Source of the DNA: Tetradesmus obliquus
Taxonomy: Eukaryota > Chlorophyta > Chlorophyceae > Sphaeropleales > Scenedesmaceae
Length of the DNA stretch: 64,000 nucleotides
Assembly (NCBI GenBank): GCA_030272155.1
Contig: CP126195.1
Location: forward strand, 1,657,001 to 1,721,000
Direction: 5' to 3'
This document shows positions 8,749-22,297 of the stretch, piece by piece. A program made the translations under genes and the position numbers. Each line of letters starts with the position of its first letter. Positions within the stretch are counted from its first letter, which is position 1. A model generated the notes under the pieces. It was not told the DNA's origin and did no database searches. It saw nothing but the letters and a program-made list of their open reading frames with translations.

Positions 8749-11700
8749 TCACTGCTGCTGTCTGGCAAGGCTGGGGCCCTGCTGGCGGCACAAAGATGAA
8801 GCAAATGATGTCAGGCTGCTCCACTCCTGATCCATGCCTCCTGCCACTGACAGTCGGTGCAGCAGCCTGCACAAGCAGCAGCAAAAGGGTTTCAAGTCGT
8901 GTGGGTAGTTGTGACGCATTGCGTCGCTTGCCAAGCAGCTGCTACTGCACGTGACACTAATGGTAAATAATGAGCATACACGCGTCATGCTGCATCATGC
9001 TGTTAGTGCAACGCTGCCATGCTATTGTTGCCCTCGCATGCGTGGCACCCAGCCGGGTCAAATTTCACTGCCCTGCCAACATGTTGCGCTGTGCTGTCTA
9101 TGTCAATTGCTGGCACAGCCTGCTCTATGTACACACACACGCACACACCTGCAGTGCCTGGCATGGCTCCTGCTGTCCTTGGCTGCACAGCTGGCGCTGC
9201 AGTAGAGCGCCACACCGCAGCCCGGACAATGGTGAAGCCCTGCATTTGGCTCCAGCTGCTGCTTGTTGTGCTGCTGCATCAGCAGACTCCCACAGCAGTC
9301 GCAGTCTGTGTGCCTCAGCCCTCCACGCATGGGCTCAGCAGCCTCAAGCGCCTGCAGCCACTGCTGGTTGGTGAGGCTGCAGCGGCTGCTGCTGCTGCTG
9401 GCCCACCAGACGCCGCTTCTGCCGTGCTGCGGCTGCTGCTGCTGTTGCTGCTGGCTTACGCTGGCGGGTACTGCTGCTGCTGCTGTGGCTGCAGGTGGTG
9501 GTGTTGGCAGCAGGTCATACCAGTGGGTCAGCCGGATGTGGCTCAGCAGCTCAGCACCCAGCAGGTCGCTGGCAGCCTCGGCAGCAGCAGCACTGCAAGG
9601 GGACAAAAGAGGTAACAGAGACAATATGCAGGCAGGCAGGTGAGGCAGGCAGGCAGCAGCACATACATAATGCAGCGCCGCAAAAAGCAAGCAGCTCACC
9701 GACCAGGTTGTCCTGCAGCGCCTGCAATAGCGAGTGCATCTTGCAAGTGGCGTACACAAAAGCAGCATCTGTGGTTGCAATCTGCAAAGCACAATGAGCC
9801 TTTGCTAAATCCGTATGCTGCCGGCATTGCAGGCAGATCATTGGTGTGCTCTATGGCATCCCCAACGGCAGAGACAAGGCAAGCTAGACATGCACTGTAG
9901 GGTTAATTTGTGCAGGTGCTGAAGTGGGACACAATGCTTGTTACATGCTCACCGGCTAGCAGCGCTGTCGTAGTGCCCTCCCTGCTGCGCCAGCGCGGCA
10001 TGCCAGGCCAGCACCCAGCAGGTCAGCGAGTAGCGGCAGCTGGGGTCAGCCAGGCAGACCAGCGCGTAGCGGTCGAGACTGAGCCTGTCTGCTGCTGCCG
10101 CCAGGTTGGCAGCAGCAGCAGAGCCTGCTGTGGCTGCACCCAGCTTCTGCTGCTGCCGCTTGCTGTTGAGCACAGCTCTTCTTTCCCGTGCCACAAGGTC
10201 AGCAATCAAACCAGTGCAGTCATCCAACTGGACATCGTCGTTCGGCTGCAGCAGCGCCCTCAACAGCTGTGGCATCCACGAACCGCATATGGCATGGAAC
10301 TTGCTGTCACTGCTGCTGCTGCAGCTGCCAGCTGCACTGCGTGCCAGGTCCACGTGCTGCTGCTGCTGCCAGGCTGCTTGCAAACTTGGGGCCAGCATTG
10401 ACCAGGACACGGGCTGCTGCAGAGCCTCCAGCAGCAGCAGCCGGCGCACCAGGCCAGGTATGCTGCCGGACTGCACAGTCAGCGAACGGCGGGGACAATA
10501 TTGAGCCAACGCTCCAGTATGGTCTACTCTTTGATAGTGTGAAAGAAGCAAGCGGCGTGTGTGTACGAATCATGGGTGTGATGCGAACAAAGAAGTGTGC
10601 GCATAGAGGCAACCAGCACAATGTGATGCAGATGCGAACTAAGTGTGCGCATAGAGGCGACCGGTACAGTGTGATGCAGGTAGCTGCCATGCACCTGCCT
10701 AACACCTCTGTAACCAGCAGTCGCCCGAAACATCATCACACTCGTAGCACACTGCATACATCATGCAGCAAAACAGTCGCTGCGGCATCAGCGCTGCCCG
10801 CTTACCTTGCAGAAGGACACCTGCAGTGCGCGGCTGTACTGCTGCCGCAACACATGCGCCGCCTGCAGTTCTGCTTCGTCCTCCATCTGGTGCATGTCCA
10901 TGGCCAGGTCCCTGCAAGCCGTGCAGAAGCAGAGAATGTGCTGCTTTCAGTCACTGATGGAGCCAGCAGTTGCTGGCCTGGCCACTCCATTCGGCAGGGT
11001 CCACCATGCGCAAACTCGATGTGCATATGTTGTACAGGCAAGTGAGTGTGTTTGCCACATTTGGTTGTGGGCTGTCCTAGCCATGTTCAGCTCCAGCCGC
11101 ACAGGCACATTACCATGGGCAGACAACCAAGCAAACAAGCTCACATGGCGGCATAAGAACCAGCCACCCACTGAAGCAAGCAAGCACGCAAGAAGCTGCA
11201 CCTGCACTCCTCAACAAGCCACAGCAGTCCGGTAGGCACACAAACAAGCAGCGTAACCAGGCAGCATGCAAACAGGACACCAAAGCAGCAAGCCTCGATG
11301 CTGCCAGCAAGCATGCAAGCAAACCTCACCTGCACTCCTTCGACAGCAGGCAGGTGAGCATGCATGTAAGCACCCTCACTAGCCAGCCTGCAAACAAGAC
11401 ACCTAAGCAGCAAGCGTCATTGCAGCAAACAGATGTGGAAGCAAGCCTCACCTGCTCTCCTCAGGCAGCCGCAGCAGGTCCCTCTGCAGGGCTTCCAGCA
11501 CCAGCATCAGCATCTCCTCGTCACCAAGCAGCTTTGCAGGAGGCCCCTGCTGCGCCAGCTGCAGCAGCTCACGCGCCACGCAGCCCGGCTCAGCACACAC
11601 AGCACGCTTGACCTGTTTCAGGCTGACAAATGGCACGCCAGCTGCTGCAAGAGGGGCCGACGGATGGGAGAAATCGGGCCCTTCTAGGCCTTTGGAATGC

Positions 11701-13914
11701 AAACTGTCAGCAGATAGAACAGCACACGAGTACTCCAAGCCAGGCTTGCCGCAGCTGCACAGCTTACTGCTGCTGCTGCTGCCACCACTGCTGCTGCGCT
11801 GTTTCTCATCTGCTGCGTGCTGTGGCGGCCATCCCAGCACTGCCTGCTCAAAGGCCTCATAGCTGCGGCAGGCGGCCGGTAGGCTGCTGCAGTGCAGCGC
11901 GGCAGCGACAGACGGCTTCACCGCCAGCAGCAGCCGCCACAGGCGTTTGTGCACAGCCTCCAGGCCGCAACTGCTGTCTTCCTCAACATCATCTGCATGT
12001 ACCGCATGCGTGTCCTGCCAGCTGCAGTGCTGCTGCATGAGCCGAAGCAGCTTACTGCGATGCAACCCGCTGCTGCTGCTGCTGCTGTGCTTGCTCTGTG
12101 TAGCTTGCTGCGGAGAGCCCAAGTAATGTAGCACCGCGATCAAGCTTTGGATGTCTGCTGGATCCAGTGCAACTGCATGCAGCTCCAGCAGCTGCGCCTG
12201 CTTGTCTGCAGCTGCAATGGCATCTGCTTCCCAGCTGCCACTCTCATCACTGCCGTTATTGCTGCTGCTGCCGCCGCAGCTGTCTGCTGCTGCACTTGCA
12301 GACACGCCCTTGCTGCAGCCCTTTGCATCAGCAGGCACTTGCCACAGGCCGAGGCCCGCCATAAGCCCTAGCCCAGCTGCTGCTGCTGCGATTGCTACGC
12401 CCTCTGCCGGCCCTCCGCGCTGCTGCAGCTGCTGCTGCGTGCTGCTGATCGCCCAGCAGACATTATACGTCAGATCCAGCAGCTGTGACACCTGGTGGCG
12501 CACAGGGACGAGGCTGCTGCCGGTCACTGCAGGCGGTACAACTGCTGTTGCTGCGAGCCCCTGTGCCTCATTTGCCTGGTTAGCCACTGATCCAGCCAGC
12601 CTGCGGATGTCATCGGCCTTTTTCACAACTGCTGCTGCACACAGGGCGCTGCTCACAGCCAGCAGCAGCGACAGGCGCTCTTGCAGGAGCAACAGCTCTT
12701 CTTGTGCAGCAGCAGATGCAGATGCAGCAGATGCCGCACTGCCACCATCCTCAAGTGTAGTTGATGCTTCATCTGCTGCTGCTGCACTTCGTCCCATACT
12801 GTGGACCTGGCTGTGTGCCGCATCCACACTGCCGCTGACACCTGTCGTGCTGACTTGTGCCGGTTGCGGCATGCCTGCTGCGCATCCTTGCAACCCGCTC
12901 ACACCAACCAAGCTTCGCTTCACAAACAGCACAAGCTCACCCAGCACCTCTGCCGCCCGCAGCAGCTGCTGCATTGCGCCACTCCAGGACTGCAGTGTTT
13001 TGGCAATGGCCCCCAGCTGCTTTGCAAGCGCTGGCAGCTGGGCCACTAGCTGCTCTAGCTGACCCCTGCCTTGCTGGTATACTGCTTGCCACTGCTTGGC
13101 TGGCTGCTGGTGGTCCCCTAGCAGCTGCTGCAGCCCCTCCCTACGCTGCTCAATGAGCTCTGCTTCTTTTATGCTGAATCTGCGTGCTGCCAGGCCTTCA
13201 GCTAGTACTGCACTGCACAGCGCAGCGAGCTGAGGCTCAACTGCATCAAGCAGCAGCGTTGCGGCAGCCATTTGCATGCGTGGCATCTGGTGCGGCTGCA
13301 GCGGCAGAGACCGCCCGCAGAAGCTGGCTTCTGCTGCTGTGCAGCTGCGGTGCCACAGTGAGTCTGCAGATAGGCCCCCACTGATGCTGCTGCTGCTGCT
13401 ACTGGCCCAAGAGAGGCAGTGCTGCTGCAGCAGCTGCTGCAGAGCCTCCTGCATTGGCGTCTGTTGCTGTGCATGACTCATCAACATGCTGACCACATGA
13501 AGCCCATGCACAGTGTTCAGCGCTGCTGCAGCTGCTTGCTGCGTGGCCACTGGTACTGAAGGCAACATAAGATTCACAATGAGTCTCCTACACATGGTGA
13601 TGTGCTGTAGCCATGCTGCGCTCATTGCACTCGCCAGGGCAGCCGCAGGGCCCGGTGCAACGTCAAGGGCTGGCTCTAGCATGTGCTGCAGCGCCTGCTG
13701 CTGCTGCTGCTGCTGCAACTGGAACTGCACGTAGACCGACTGCTGTTGGAAGCGCTCAGGGGGTGGCAAAGGGTGGCGCTGGTGCTTTGTGCTGTTCTCC
13801 TCCACATGCGTGACTAGACTAGCCAGCAGCCTCAGCAGCTCCAGCCGCTCCAGCAACTGAGCCTGCAGCTGGGGGCCTGCTGCTGCTGCTGCTGCTGCTG
13901 ACACAACATATGCG

Positions 13915-13952
<38 letters not shown>

Positions 13953-16900
13953 CATGCAGCTACTTGGCTGCTGGCCAGGCAAATGTGACAGGGCTGCCCT
14001 CACCAACAGGCTTGCCAGCCCAAAGGTGCACATGGGTCCCCACTGCCAACCTAATCCAGCATAGTAGTTGACATCTCCGAACGCCAATCTGACGGGTTTG
14101 CAGCTCACTTGAAAGCCCGGGATCACCTCAGCGCTGCTGCTGCTGCTGCTGCTGCTGCCGTCACCGCTGGTGGGTATCGCATCCGGCTCGACAGCTGCTG
14201 CTGATGGATGCTGCTGCAGAACAGCCAGCGCCTCATGGGCAGTGTGCCATGGTTGCGTACAGCGCTCTTCTAGCTCTGCCAGAGACACACGCAGCAGCAT
14301 ACATGTGTCCACCAGCTCTGTTGCCTGCTGCTCTGTCAGCCCCGCATGGCGCTGCAGCATGTGCTGCAGCTTCTGCTGCTGCCAGCGGCCAATCGCCGCC
14401 TCTCTCTGCTCATTGCTGCACTCAGCTGGCGGCCCCCAGCCGCCAGGCGGCTCAAAACCTCTGCGCGCCAACTCAGCCAGCAGCGGTGATTCAGACTCCA
14501 ACCTGAGAATGCTGTGCTCCTTGGAGTGGTCCGGTCCTGCATCAGCCGTCTGCCGGACCTCTTCTGCATCTGCGCAAGCAGCCCAGAAGGCCAGCTGCTG
14601 CTGCGGCTGCTGCACAAAGCTCTCCAGCCCCAGCCAATCGTACGAAGTCAGCAGCAGGAAATGTCCCTCGGCAATGGCTTCAAGCCGCTGCTGCAGCATC
14701 CGCTGCAGCTGCAGCACCCAGAACTGGCGCGTCAGCTCGCTCATCATCTGCTCTTCCGCAAGTTGCGGCTGCTCCTGCAGCAGCTCTGCTGCAAGCTGCT
14801 CGTAATCCTGCCGCTGCTGTTCCGTGGCTTGTGCAGGGAGCACCTCTGCACCCAACTCTTCAGCCTGCTTGTGAATCCATTCGAGCTGCTGCTGTCGCTC
14901 AGCCAGCAGCAGCTGCTGCAGGTTTCCACAGCCCAGCAGCTCAGCAAGGCTGGGAGGGTTCAAGCATTGGTCTTTGCACAAAATGTGTTCAACTTCATGT
15001 GCTTCTTCAGCTGCTGCTTGGTTGCCGCCATCTGCGGCTGCATCGCCAGCGCTGCTGCTGTTGCCGTTGGCTGACGCAGCATCTCCAGCTGTGCTAGTGC
15101 TGCTGGCCGACTGGTGCTCGTCATCTTTCAATGCCTGTGCTAGTGCCTTGAGCTGCTGCTGCAGCTGCGGCAGCACCTGCTGCTGCTGCTCAACCCTGGC
15201 ATCTGCCAGGCCTGACACAAAGCCTTGAACCCTGCGCAGCACCTCCAGCTGCATACTGGGGTCCAACCCCTGCTGCTGTGTGATACTTGAAGCCAAATCC
15301 TGCTGCTGCTGCTGCTCTGTGCTCTGCTTCTGGCTGACTCCTACTGATGCATCTGGAGCTGCTGCTGCCTGCTGCAGGGGCAGCAGCATGTGCAGCAGGC
15401 GAGCCTGAAGCACAGCCTGCTGCCTGCCAACGAACGCTGGGTGTAGCAGCAGCCTGCAGGTCAGGCATGCAGGAGAGAGGCACAGGCTGGAGCTGTCAGC
15501 CGCAACAGTGGGATACAGCAGCAATGTAGGCCAGACAAGTGATGCCTGAGGACCAGGTCATCTGGCGCAGCACTGCCACATTCTACAACGGCAACAGCTG
15601 GATTGATACTGAGATGTGAGCATGGCTGAATTTGCTTAAACAGCACAATACTGCAGCCAGAGGACGCAGTGCGTAGAAGCAGATGCATTGAACAGCCTGC
15701 TGCTGGGTGTGGCTTCCACATTATGCACACAGCTATAAAACGTTGATCTGGCTCTGTTTGCTAGCCGCACCTGCGCCCCCGCTGCTCCAGCTGCTGCAGT
15801 GCTGCTGCGGCCATGCTGACCAGGCAGCGCTGCAGGCAGGCACACGCAGCCGCACCGCTGCTGCTGCTGGTGCTGCTGCTGCTGGAGGTGATGTCAGCAG
15901 CCAGTGCAGCAGCCACCTGAGTAGGCAACTGCACGTGTTGGGCTTGTAGCAGCTGCTGTGGCGCTGCATTTGCAGCAGCAGCAGCATTGGCACCATTGCT
16001 GATGTGGCTGCTGCTGCTGCTGGCTGCCAGCTGGCCTTGCAGGAAGCACAGCAGCGCAGCAGCAGGGGATAGTTCCCGCTCCTGCTGCGGTGGCTGCCTG
16101 CATGCCTGCTGTTGCTCCTGCTCACGCTGCTCAACAGTGCCTGCAGCTGTAGGTCCAGCAGCAGCTGCGGAGGAGAGGTCCCCAGACACAATGCAAACTG
16201 TGGAGCCGGATACATTGCTGCTGCTGCCTATGCCACCGCAAGCAGCCGCCACCCCCATGGCATGCTGCTGCTTGATCACAGGCCATGCTGCTGCAACCTG
16301 TTCCAGCTGCTCTTGCTGCTGCTGCTGCTGCTTGCTGTTTTGGTCGTCCTCAGGATTGCCAGGCTCCAGTGGTGTTGCCCTAGGGTCTTGCAGATCATGC
16401 AGTAGCAGCATGAGCGCCGTGCAGTGCTGCATAGTGTTGGGCAGTTGGTGCCTGCAGGAAAGACGAAGGCAGCAGAGTCAGCAGATGATTGTCTGTCCCA
16501 GGAGCAGCAGCTTGCCGGCACTGCAGCTCACGAGGTGGGCATCTGTGAATTCGATGTGCTGCAGCGGCCACCTGTATGCATCTATGTGCATGTCCTGCTG
16601 GGTAGCTGCGTGTATTGGTGGCGGACGTCAACAACAGGGCTGCCATTTATCACCACTGGCCTCCCACTGCTGTTTCAGTATGCTGCCTGCTGCTTCAATA
16701 CAGCTGCGTGCCAATTACATGTAAACCAGCGAGGGCTTCACTCCGATCAACCCACCTGTTGCTGCCTTCATGTAGCAGCACAGCTGCAGCTACATCTGCC
16801 AGTATCCAGGCACGCTGCGCAGGCGGCAGCCGCCCAAGCAGCGGCACCCCTCCCTCCCCGCCTCCAGTGCTGTCGGAGGAAGCATCTCCATTTGCGCTGT

Positions 16901-17823
16901 CTTCATCGCTGCTCATGTTCTGTCCTAATTTGAGATCCACTGCCAGCTGCAGCATAGGTACCATTGGCAGCAGCTCCTGCAAGGCTTCTACTGCTGCTGT
17001 GTTGGACAGCAGTCCTGCAGGGCCGTGCTGCTGCCTTGACCGCACCAGCATCTGCCGCAGCAGGGCCAGTGCTTCAAAGCGTTTGCGGTGCGTGCTGCCA
17101 GGCTGCCTGCTGCACCAGCCTTGGCTGTTTCCTGCAGCCAATGCTTGCAGGATGCGCTCTGTGTGACTGTCGCCATCGCTTTTGCAACTGAATACTTCGA
17201 ACTGAGGGCCGTGCGTCAGGTGCTCAAGCAGGGCTGGGTCTGCACATGCATCATCACCTACTGCAGCATCAAAAGCGGCGAGGCTGATGCCCTGCCGTTC
17301 CAGAACATGCAGGACTGAGAACAAGAAAAGCAGGGACAGCAGCAGCAGCGCAGGTCAGGTAATGTGTGTCACGCGCTTGGCAGGCACCAAGTTAGAGAGG
17401 GCAATGGCAGCAGCGCAGATGCGCTGCAGGCACAAAGCATCAGGCCAATGGCAGAATCGAGCACATTGATGCAGATGTGCTTTGCTAGGACTGGTTAACA
17501 GAATGTGGCGTTTGTGATAAATTCCAGGTGCATAAGCTGTTGTTCAGGTGAGTTTCTGGTATGCAGCACACTGTCAGAGGCAGACCTGGAGAGCAGTTGC
17601 AGGTGGAAGTGCCTGGACAGCTGCTCATGGGCTGTGAACAGACATCCGTTCTGTTGACTCATGCTTGATCTCTTGAAAATGGGATCTGAAATAAGACAAC
17701 TGCTGTTCATGCACTGTTTGTCACCCGAGACAAGCCACTTCCCGCACCTTTTGCAACCCACTCGGGAGACCTGCCTTGCTCCTCGGCAACCTCGTATAGT
17801 CTACGCTTGATTGCATCAGACAT
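8749..17823 (-). CDS. Large MYND zinc-finger protein, copy B (8 exons, 2167 aa)
   Basis: Exons: 17748-17823, 16756-17314, 15771-16451, 11452-15453, 10806-10911, 9953-10470, 9149-9592, 8749-8866. All junctions are GT-AG and the sum (6504 nt) is an exact frame. The start MSDAIKRRLYEVAEEQG sits on a short first exon. Exon 2 carries the conserved GPAGLLSNTAAVEALQELLP and LPPAQRAWILADVAAAVLL blocks. Exon 4 is a single 4-kb exon rich in Gln, Ser and Ala, with SYEAFEQAVLGWPPQ and a second Cys motif (LCSCGKPG ... CAEPGCVARELL) near its end. Exon 6 has YALVCLADPSCRYSLTCWVL. Exon 7 holds the MYND finger CDCCG ... CPGCGVALYCSASC ... HARHC. Exon 8 gives the tail RLLHRLSVAGGMDQEWSSL. MYND fingers bind proline-rich partner peptides. 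There is no SET domain, so methyltransferase activity is not suggested. No molecular function is known to me. Confidence 0.85.
10581..10679. repeat. Two-copy ~50-bp tandem repeat in MYND B intron 5
   Basis: Copies start at ATGCGAACAAAG (10581) and ATGCGAACTAAG (10632). Both contain GTGTGCGCATAGAGGC and end in GTGATGCAG. They are entirely intronic. Confidence 0.8.
11201..11462. repeat. Tandem duplications of exon 4 donor region of MYND B
   Basis: The end of exon 4 with its donor (plus-strand view CCTCACCTGCTCTCC at 11446) recurs upstream in intron 4 as CCTCACCTGCACTCC at 11324 (122-base offset) and, more decayed, as CACCTGCACTCC near 11199. The stretch between copies (TGCAAACAGGACACC versus TGCAAACAAGACACC) also matches, so the whole unit was copied. 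Confidence 0.8.
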
Positions 17824-18625
17824 GGCTGCTCAAGCGGTCGAAGCCAACCACGCAACTATGCTGCAGCTGCCAAGTCACCAGCACCCAACGATGAGTAAGA
17901 AGTCAGTGGTCGCAGACAGCTGCACAGGACACAAGATTGACCTGCACAAAAAAAATCAAACGACACACTTTCTGTCACATTTACCAGCTGTGGGCGTCGC
18001 AACTGTTGATGCTGCTGCTGTGAAATGGTAGTCTGTTGCAGGGCTTATGTCTTAGGTATTTTGACTCAGCCGGCAGGCGAGTGACTACCATGATGTTCAT
18101 CATTGCTCTTCTAACACAATGCGTTTTCGGCTTAGTTGCATCTCAAACCAGCGAGGCCGCCTGTGCCGCTTCCTGCCGGTCTTGCAAGTGTGAGTCGCTG
18201 GGAGGGGGCCAAAAGGGCTGCGCAGCACTGCAGGCTACACATACATACACATTGCTGGTTGATCGTTGCTGCAACGTAAACCTGAGGCACATGCAGCCAG
18301 AATTGTAGATCATATGTTGTTTACCCGGACGATTTTGAGGAACGAAAATCGTCAGGAGATTCCAGACGCTGGGTTGCCATGTTGCTGCATGTTGCAGCAG
18401 CCCTGAACCCAGGTCACATGTCGTCTCCCACGTGTTATCCGCAAGGGGTTGCTTTGTGCATAAAGATTCATTCCAAGAGCACCCTTATGCTTTTCTATTG
18501 GTTTAATGGTTCAGATGTCGCCTGGCTGAATTGACGCAAGTGCCAAGCATTGGAACCAGCACCATGCTGGGAGGCCGAGGACTGGGTCCTTTGTGAATAT
18601 AATTTCATATCGAATAATCTAATTC
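17824..18625. promoter_or_regulatory. Shared upstream region of divergent MYND genes B and C
   Basis: The 802 bases between the two first ATGs contain no supported gene and must hold both promoters unless upstream non-coding exons exist. A 9-bp perfect stem, GACGATTTT with its complement, lies at 18328-18353 around an 8-base loop and is a candidate regulatory or structural element. An A/T-rich stretch (AATATAATTTCATATCGAATAA, read in parts near 18595-18615) lies just before the ATG of copy C. No exact TATA position can be fixed. Confidence 0.5.
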
Positions 18626-21107
18626 ATGGCGAGTGTGATCAAAGACAGACTGCGGCAGTTCCTTCAGATAAGCGGGGAGGAGGACCAGCAGACTTTGGAG
18701 AGAGGTGATTCTATCTGACATTTACCTCAATGTCCAATCTCAACGCAGTTACGCATATATATATTATATTGCTTAACTTTGAGCTATGAAGCATGCTTGT
18801 CATTGATCAAAGCAGTGAGCCATGGAGGGCAGGGCAAGCGCTGTACAGTAGTGCTACTGCCCTCTCTGATCCTCTGATAACACCTGATCCTTTGTATGCC
18901 CTTGCAGCCTTGAAGATCCTAGAGGCAGAAGGCATCGACCTTGTCCCCTTTGCTGCAGGCATAGAGCAGGATCCAGATGCAGCAGCATCGCCGAACCTGC
19001 TGCTCATGCTTGCAAACCAAAAACCCCAGGCGTCCTGGCAATCAGCAGGCGACGACACACAGGGCACTTGGTGCAGCAGGCATCAAAACAGCCCAGAGCA
19101 CGAGCGCCTGTGCGCACTGGCGCTGCTGCGGCGACTGCTGGTGCTGTCAAGGCAGCAGGAGGGCCCAGCAGGACTGCTGTCCAACACAGCAGCAGTAGAC
19201 GCCTTGCAGGAGGTGCTGCCATTTGCGCCGCTGCTGCAGCTGGCAGCACACAACTTCAGCAGCAACGCGGGGATGCTTGGAGACGCTGGGAACATGCGCA
19301 ACCGGAGCCTGCTGCTGCAGCTGCCGCCTGCGCAGCGCGCCTGGCTGCTGGCAGACGCTGCTGCTGCTGTGCTGCTGCCTGAAGACAGCAACAGGTGGGC
19401 AACACTTTGACTGTGTCTGCGGCAGCAGTTTTGGGCAAGTTTGTGTTCAGGTGTCTTGCAGGAGGCTACTGAACAGATGTATGGACAATCACAGTTGTGC
19501 GGCATTGGTGCAGGGCACTCGTAGAATGGACCTTTGGTGTTCATGTGGTGTGTAAACACATGGTCTGAGACCAGGAAGTGAGAGTTGTAGCGTGTGCACC
19601 AACCAACCGTATCCACGTCATGCTTGCAGCACCTTCAACCGGCATGTGCGCTGCTGTTGCTGCGCTTAACATGTGTGCCTGTGCTGCGTCTGTTTTGCTG
19701 CCATGCTTGCTGCTGCAGGCCTGAGCTGCCAAACACCCCGCAGCATTGTGCAGCGCTGCTGCTACTGCTGCACAGCTTCCACTCGCCAGCATCAACTGAC
19801 CAGCTTTTCATGCGCAAAGTGATGTGGCAGCAAAGCTCGCAGCAGCAGCTGCAGCCGCTGCAGCAGCAGGCAGCGCTGTGGCAGCAGTTCAAGCAGCAGC
19901 AGGCCAGCGGCATTGCTACAGCCATGGGCAGTGATAGCAGCAACAACAGCAGCAGCAGCAACAGCAGCACTACTGCTGCTGCTGCTGCTGCTGGTGCTGG
20001 CAAGGATGACTGCTTGTCGGCAGCAGACCTGCAGGCACAGCAGGAGCAGCAGCCTTCTGAGGCAGCAGCAGGTCTGCTGGCATACATGCAGGGTGTGCTA
20101 GGCGGCAGCAGCAGCAGCAGCAGCAGCAGCAGCCCAGGCGGCAGCAGCATGGTGCAGCTGCCTAGCCAGGTGGCTGCTGCACTGGCTGCTGACATCACCA
20201 CCAGCAGCAGCAGCAGCAGCAGCAGCGGTGCGGCTGCGTGCGCCTGTCTGCAGCGCTGCCTGGTCAGCATGGCCGCAGCAGCACTGCAGCAGCTGGAGGG
20301 GAGGGGGCGCAGGTGGGACGGCAAGCGAGATGGTGCTGCAGCTGTTGCGCCGCATTGTGCAAAGTCGCAGCCATGCTGTGGTATGGTGCCTACCGTGAAA
20401 GCGACTGGCCATGGCTGCTTCTCATGGTAATAGCCGTCATTGCAATGACTTTCACAGCGGGCACCTCTGTACTTTACATCAGTAGAGGTGCTGCATCCTC
20501 ATCTCATCCAAATGGATGCAAGTACAGAATTCTTGCCTGCAAAAACGCGAACCCCGACGCTGCCACACCATGCCACTGCTCTTTGCTTGCTCCTGCACAG
20601 CTTGACTTTTATCCTGCTCTACTCTGCTGCTGTGCATGCTGTGCAGGCTGCAGCTGCAGCCAGCCTTTTTGCAGAGCCAGCAGGTGCTGCTGCAGGCGCA
20701 CCTGTTGCACATGCTGCTGCCACTGCAGCAGGCAGCAGCAGCCGCAGGTTACACTGGTGATCATCACCACCACCTGCAGCAGCAGCACCAGCAGCAGGAG
20801 CTTGCAGGTTTTCAGACAGCCTGCAGTAGGGTTGAGGGTTTTGTGTCTGTGCTGCACCAAGCAAGGCTGCAGCAGCAACGCCAGGCCCTGCCGCAGCTGC
20901 AGCAGCAGCTGGCAAGGATGGCAGCAGCAGCCAGGAAAGAGCATGAGCAAAGCAGGGGGAGCAGCACAGCCAGCTCGTTGCCCTGCTGCTGCTCTCAGAT
21001 AAGCGGCAGCATGCTGCGCGGCAAGCACGTGTGGCAGCCGCTGCAGGCATCTGAGCTACTGGGCCTCGGCACTTTGCAGCAGCTGCTGCTGCTGGAGCAG
21101 CAAGAGA

Positions 21108-21138
<31 letters not shown>

Positions 21139-21533
21139 CAGCCAGCAGCAGCAAGTGATGCTGCAGATGCAGCGGTCTCTTCTGAGTATGTTGCAGCAGG
21201 TGCCAGATGGCTGCCCGATCAACCCTGGGAAGCTGCAGCTCTTGCTGGACATCTTTCCAGATGCATTCGACGTCAATGTGCTGCTGGGTTGCTGGCTAAG
21301 CCAATCACATTACCACTCGCGTGAATCTGCCGCGGCAAAGGCAGCTAGTGAACACTGGGAGCTGCAGCGTATGAAGCAGCTGCTGCAGCAGCAGGGGGGC
21401 CTGGCAAAGCAGGATGCCCAAGAGCTGGCAGCCTGCTGTGTTGGGCTGTCAGATGACTTGACGCTTCTCACATGCATGTCAGCAGCAGTTGTTAACAAAG
21501 ATGTGAGAGCACTGCACACAGAGGTGGTGAAAG

Positions 21534-21592
<59 letters not shown>

Positions 21593-22257
21593 GGCCCTGG
21601 GCGCCATGTGCCGCGGCTTGTGGCTGTGCATGGGCAGCACACAATGCAAGTGACTGGTGTTGATGCCACCGGCGCTGTGGATCGTGAACAGCCAGGCGAC
21701 TGGCTGGGTCTCTTGCCATTGCTATACAGGGTAGCACTAGAGGATGCTCTGGGACAGCAGCAGCAACAGCAGGTGTCTGCACAGCCAGCAGAACAAACTG
21801 GCAGCAGCAGCAGCAGTGCGCAGGCAGTAGACAGGCAGCAGCTGCACGAGCGCCTGCTGGCCCGCATGCAGCTGCTGCAACGGCTGTTTTTAGTACTCAA
21901 TGACTCTAAGGATCAGTCGAAGCAGCAAGTGCGGCAGGCAGAGACAGACTTGTTGCAGTTCGCACTCAAGTTGCCGCGAGAGGCTGCTGCCAGCTGCGCA
22001 CGAGGCATGTACGAGTTCTGGCAGCACAGCTGCTCACTGCAGATAGTGCTGCAGGTAGCAGCAGGCGCGCGGCCTGCTGCAAGGGGCGTGGTTGCAGCAG
22101 ACAGCAGCAGCGAAGTCCTGGCGGTGCGGCGCGCGGCAGTCACGGTCCTGTCCGATGTTTTCGACTGCAGGACTGCGCTGCGTTTGCTGCTTGAAGACTG
22201 CCAGCAGGGGCTGGCCGGTTCAAGCGCGCTTGCCAGCAGCAGCCGCAGCAGCTCACA

Positions 22258-22297
<40 letters not shown>

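Noticed and set aside
21310..21900. Minus-strand frames opposite MYND C exon 4
   Set aside because: They are shadows of CAG tracts; no conserved blocks, while the plus frame matches paralog B throughout.
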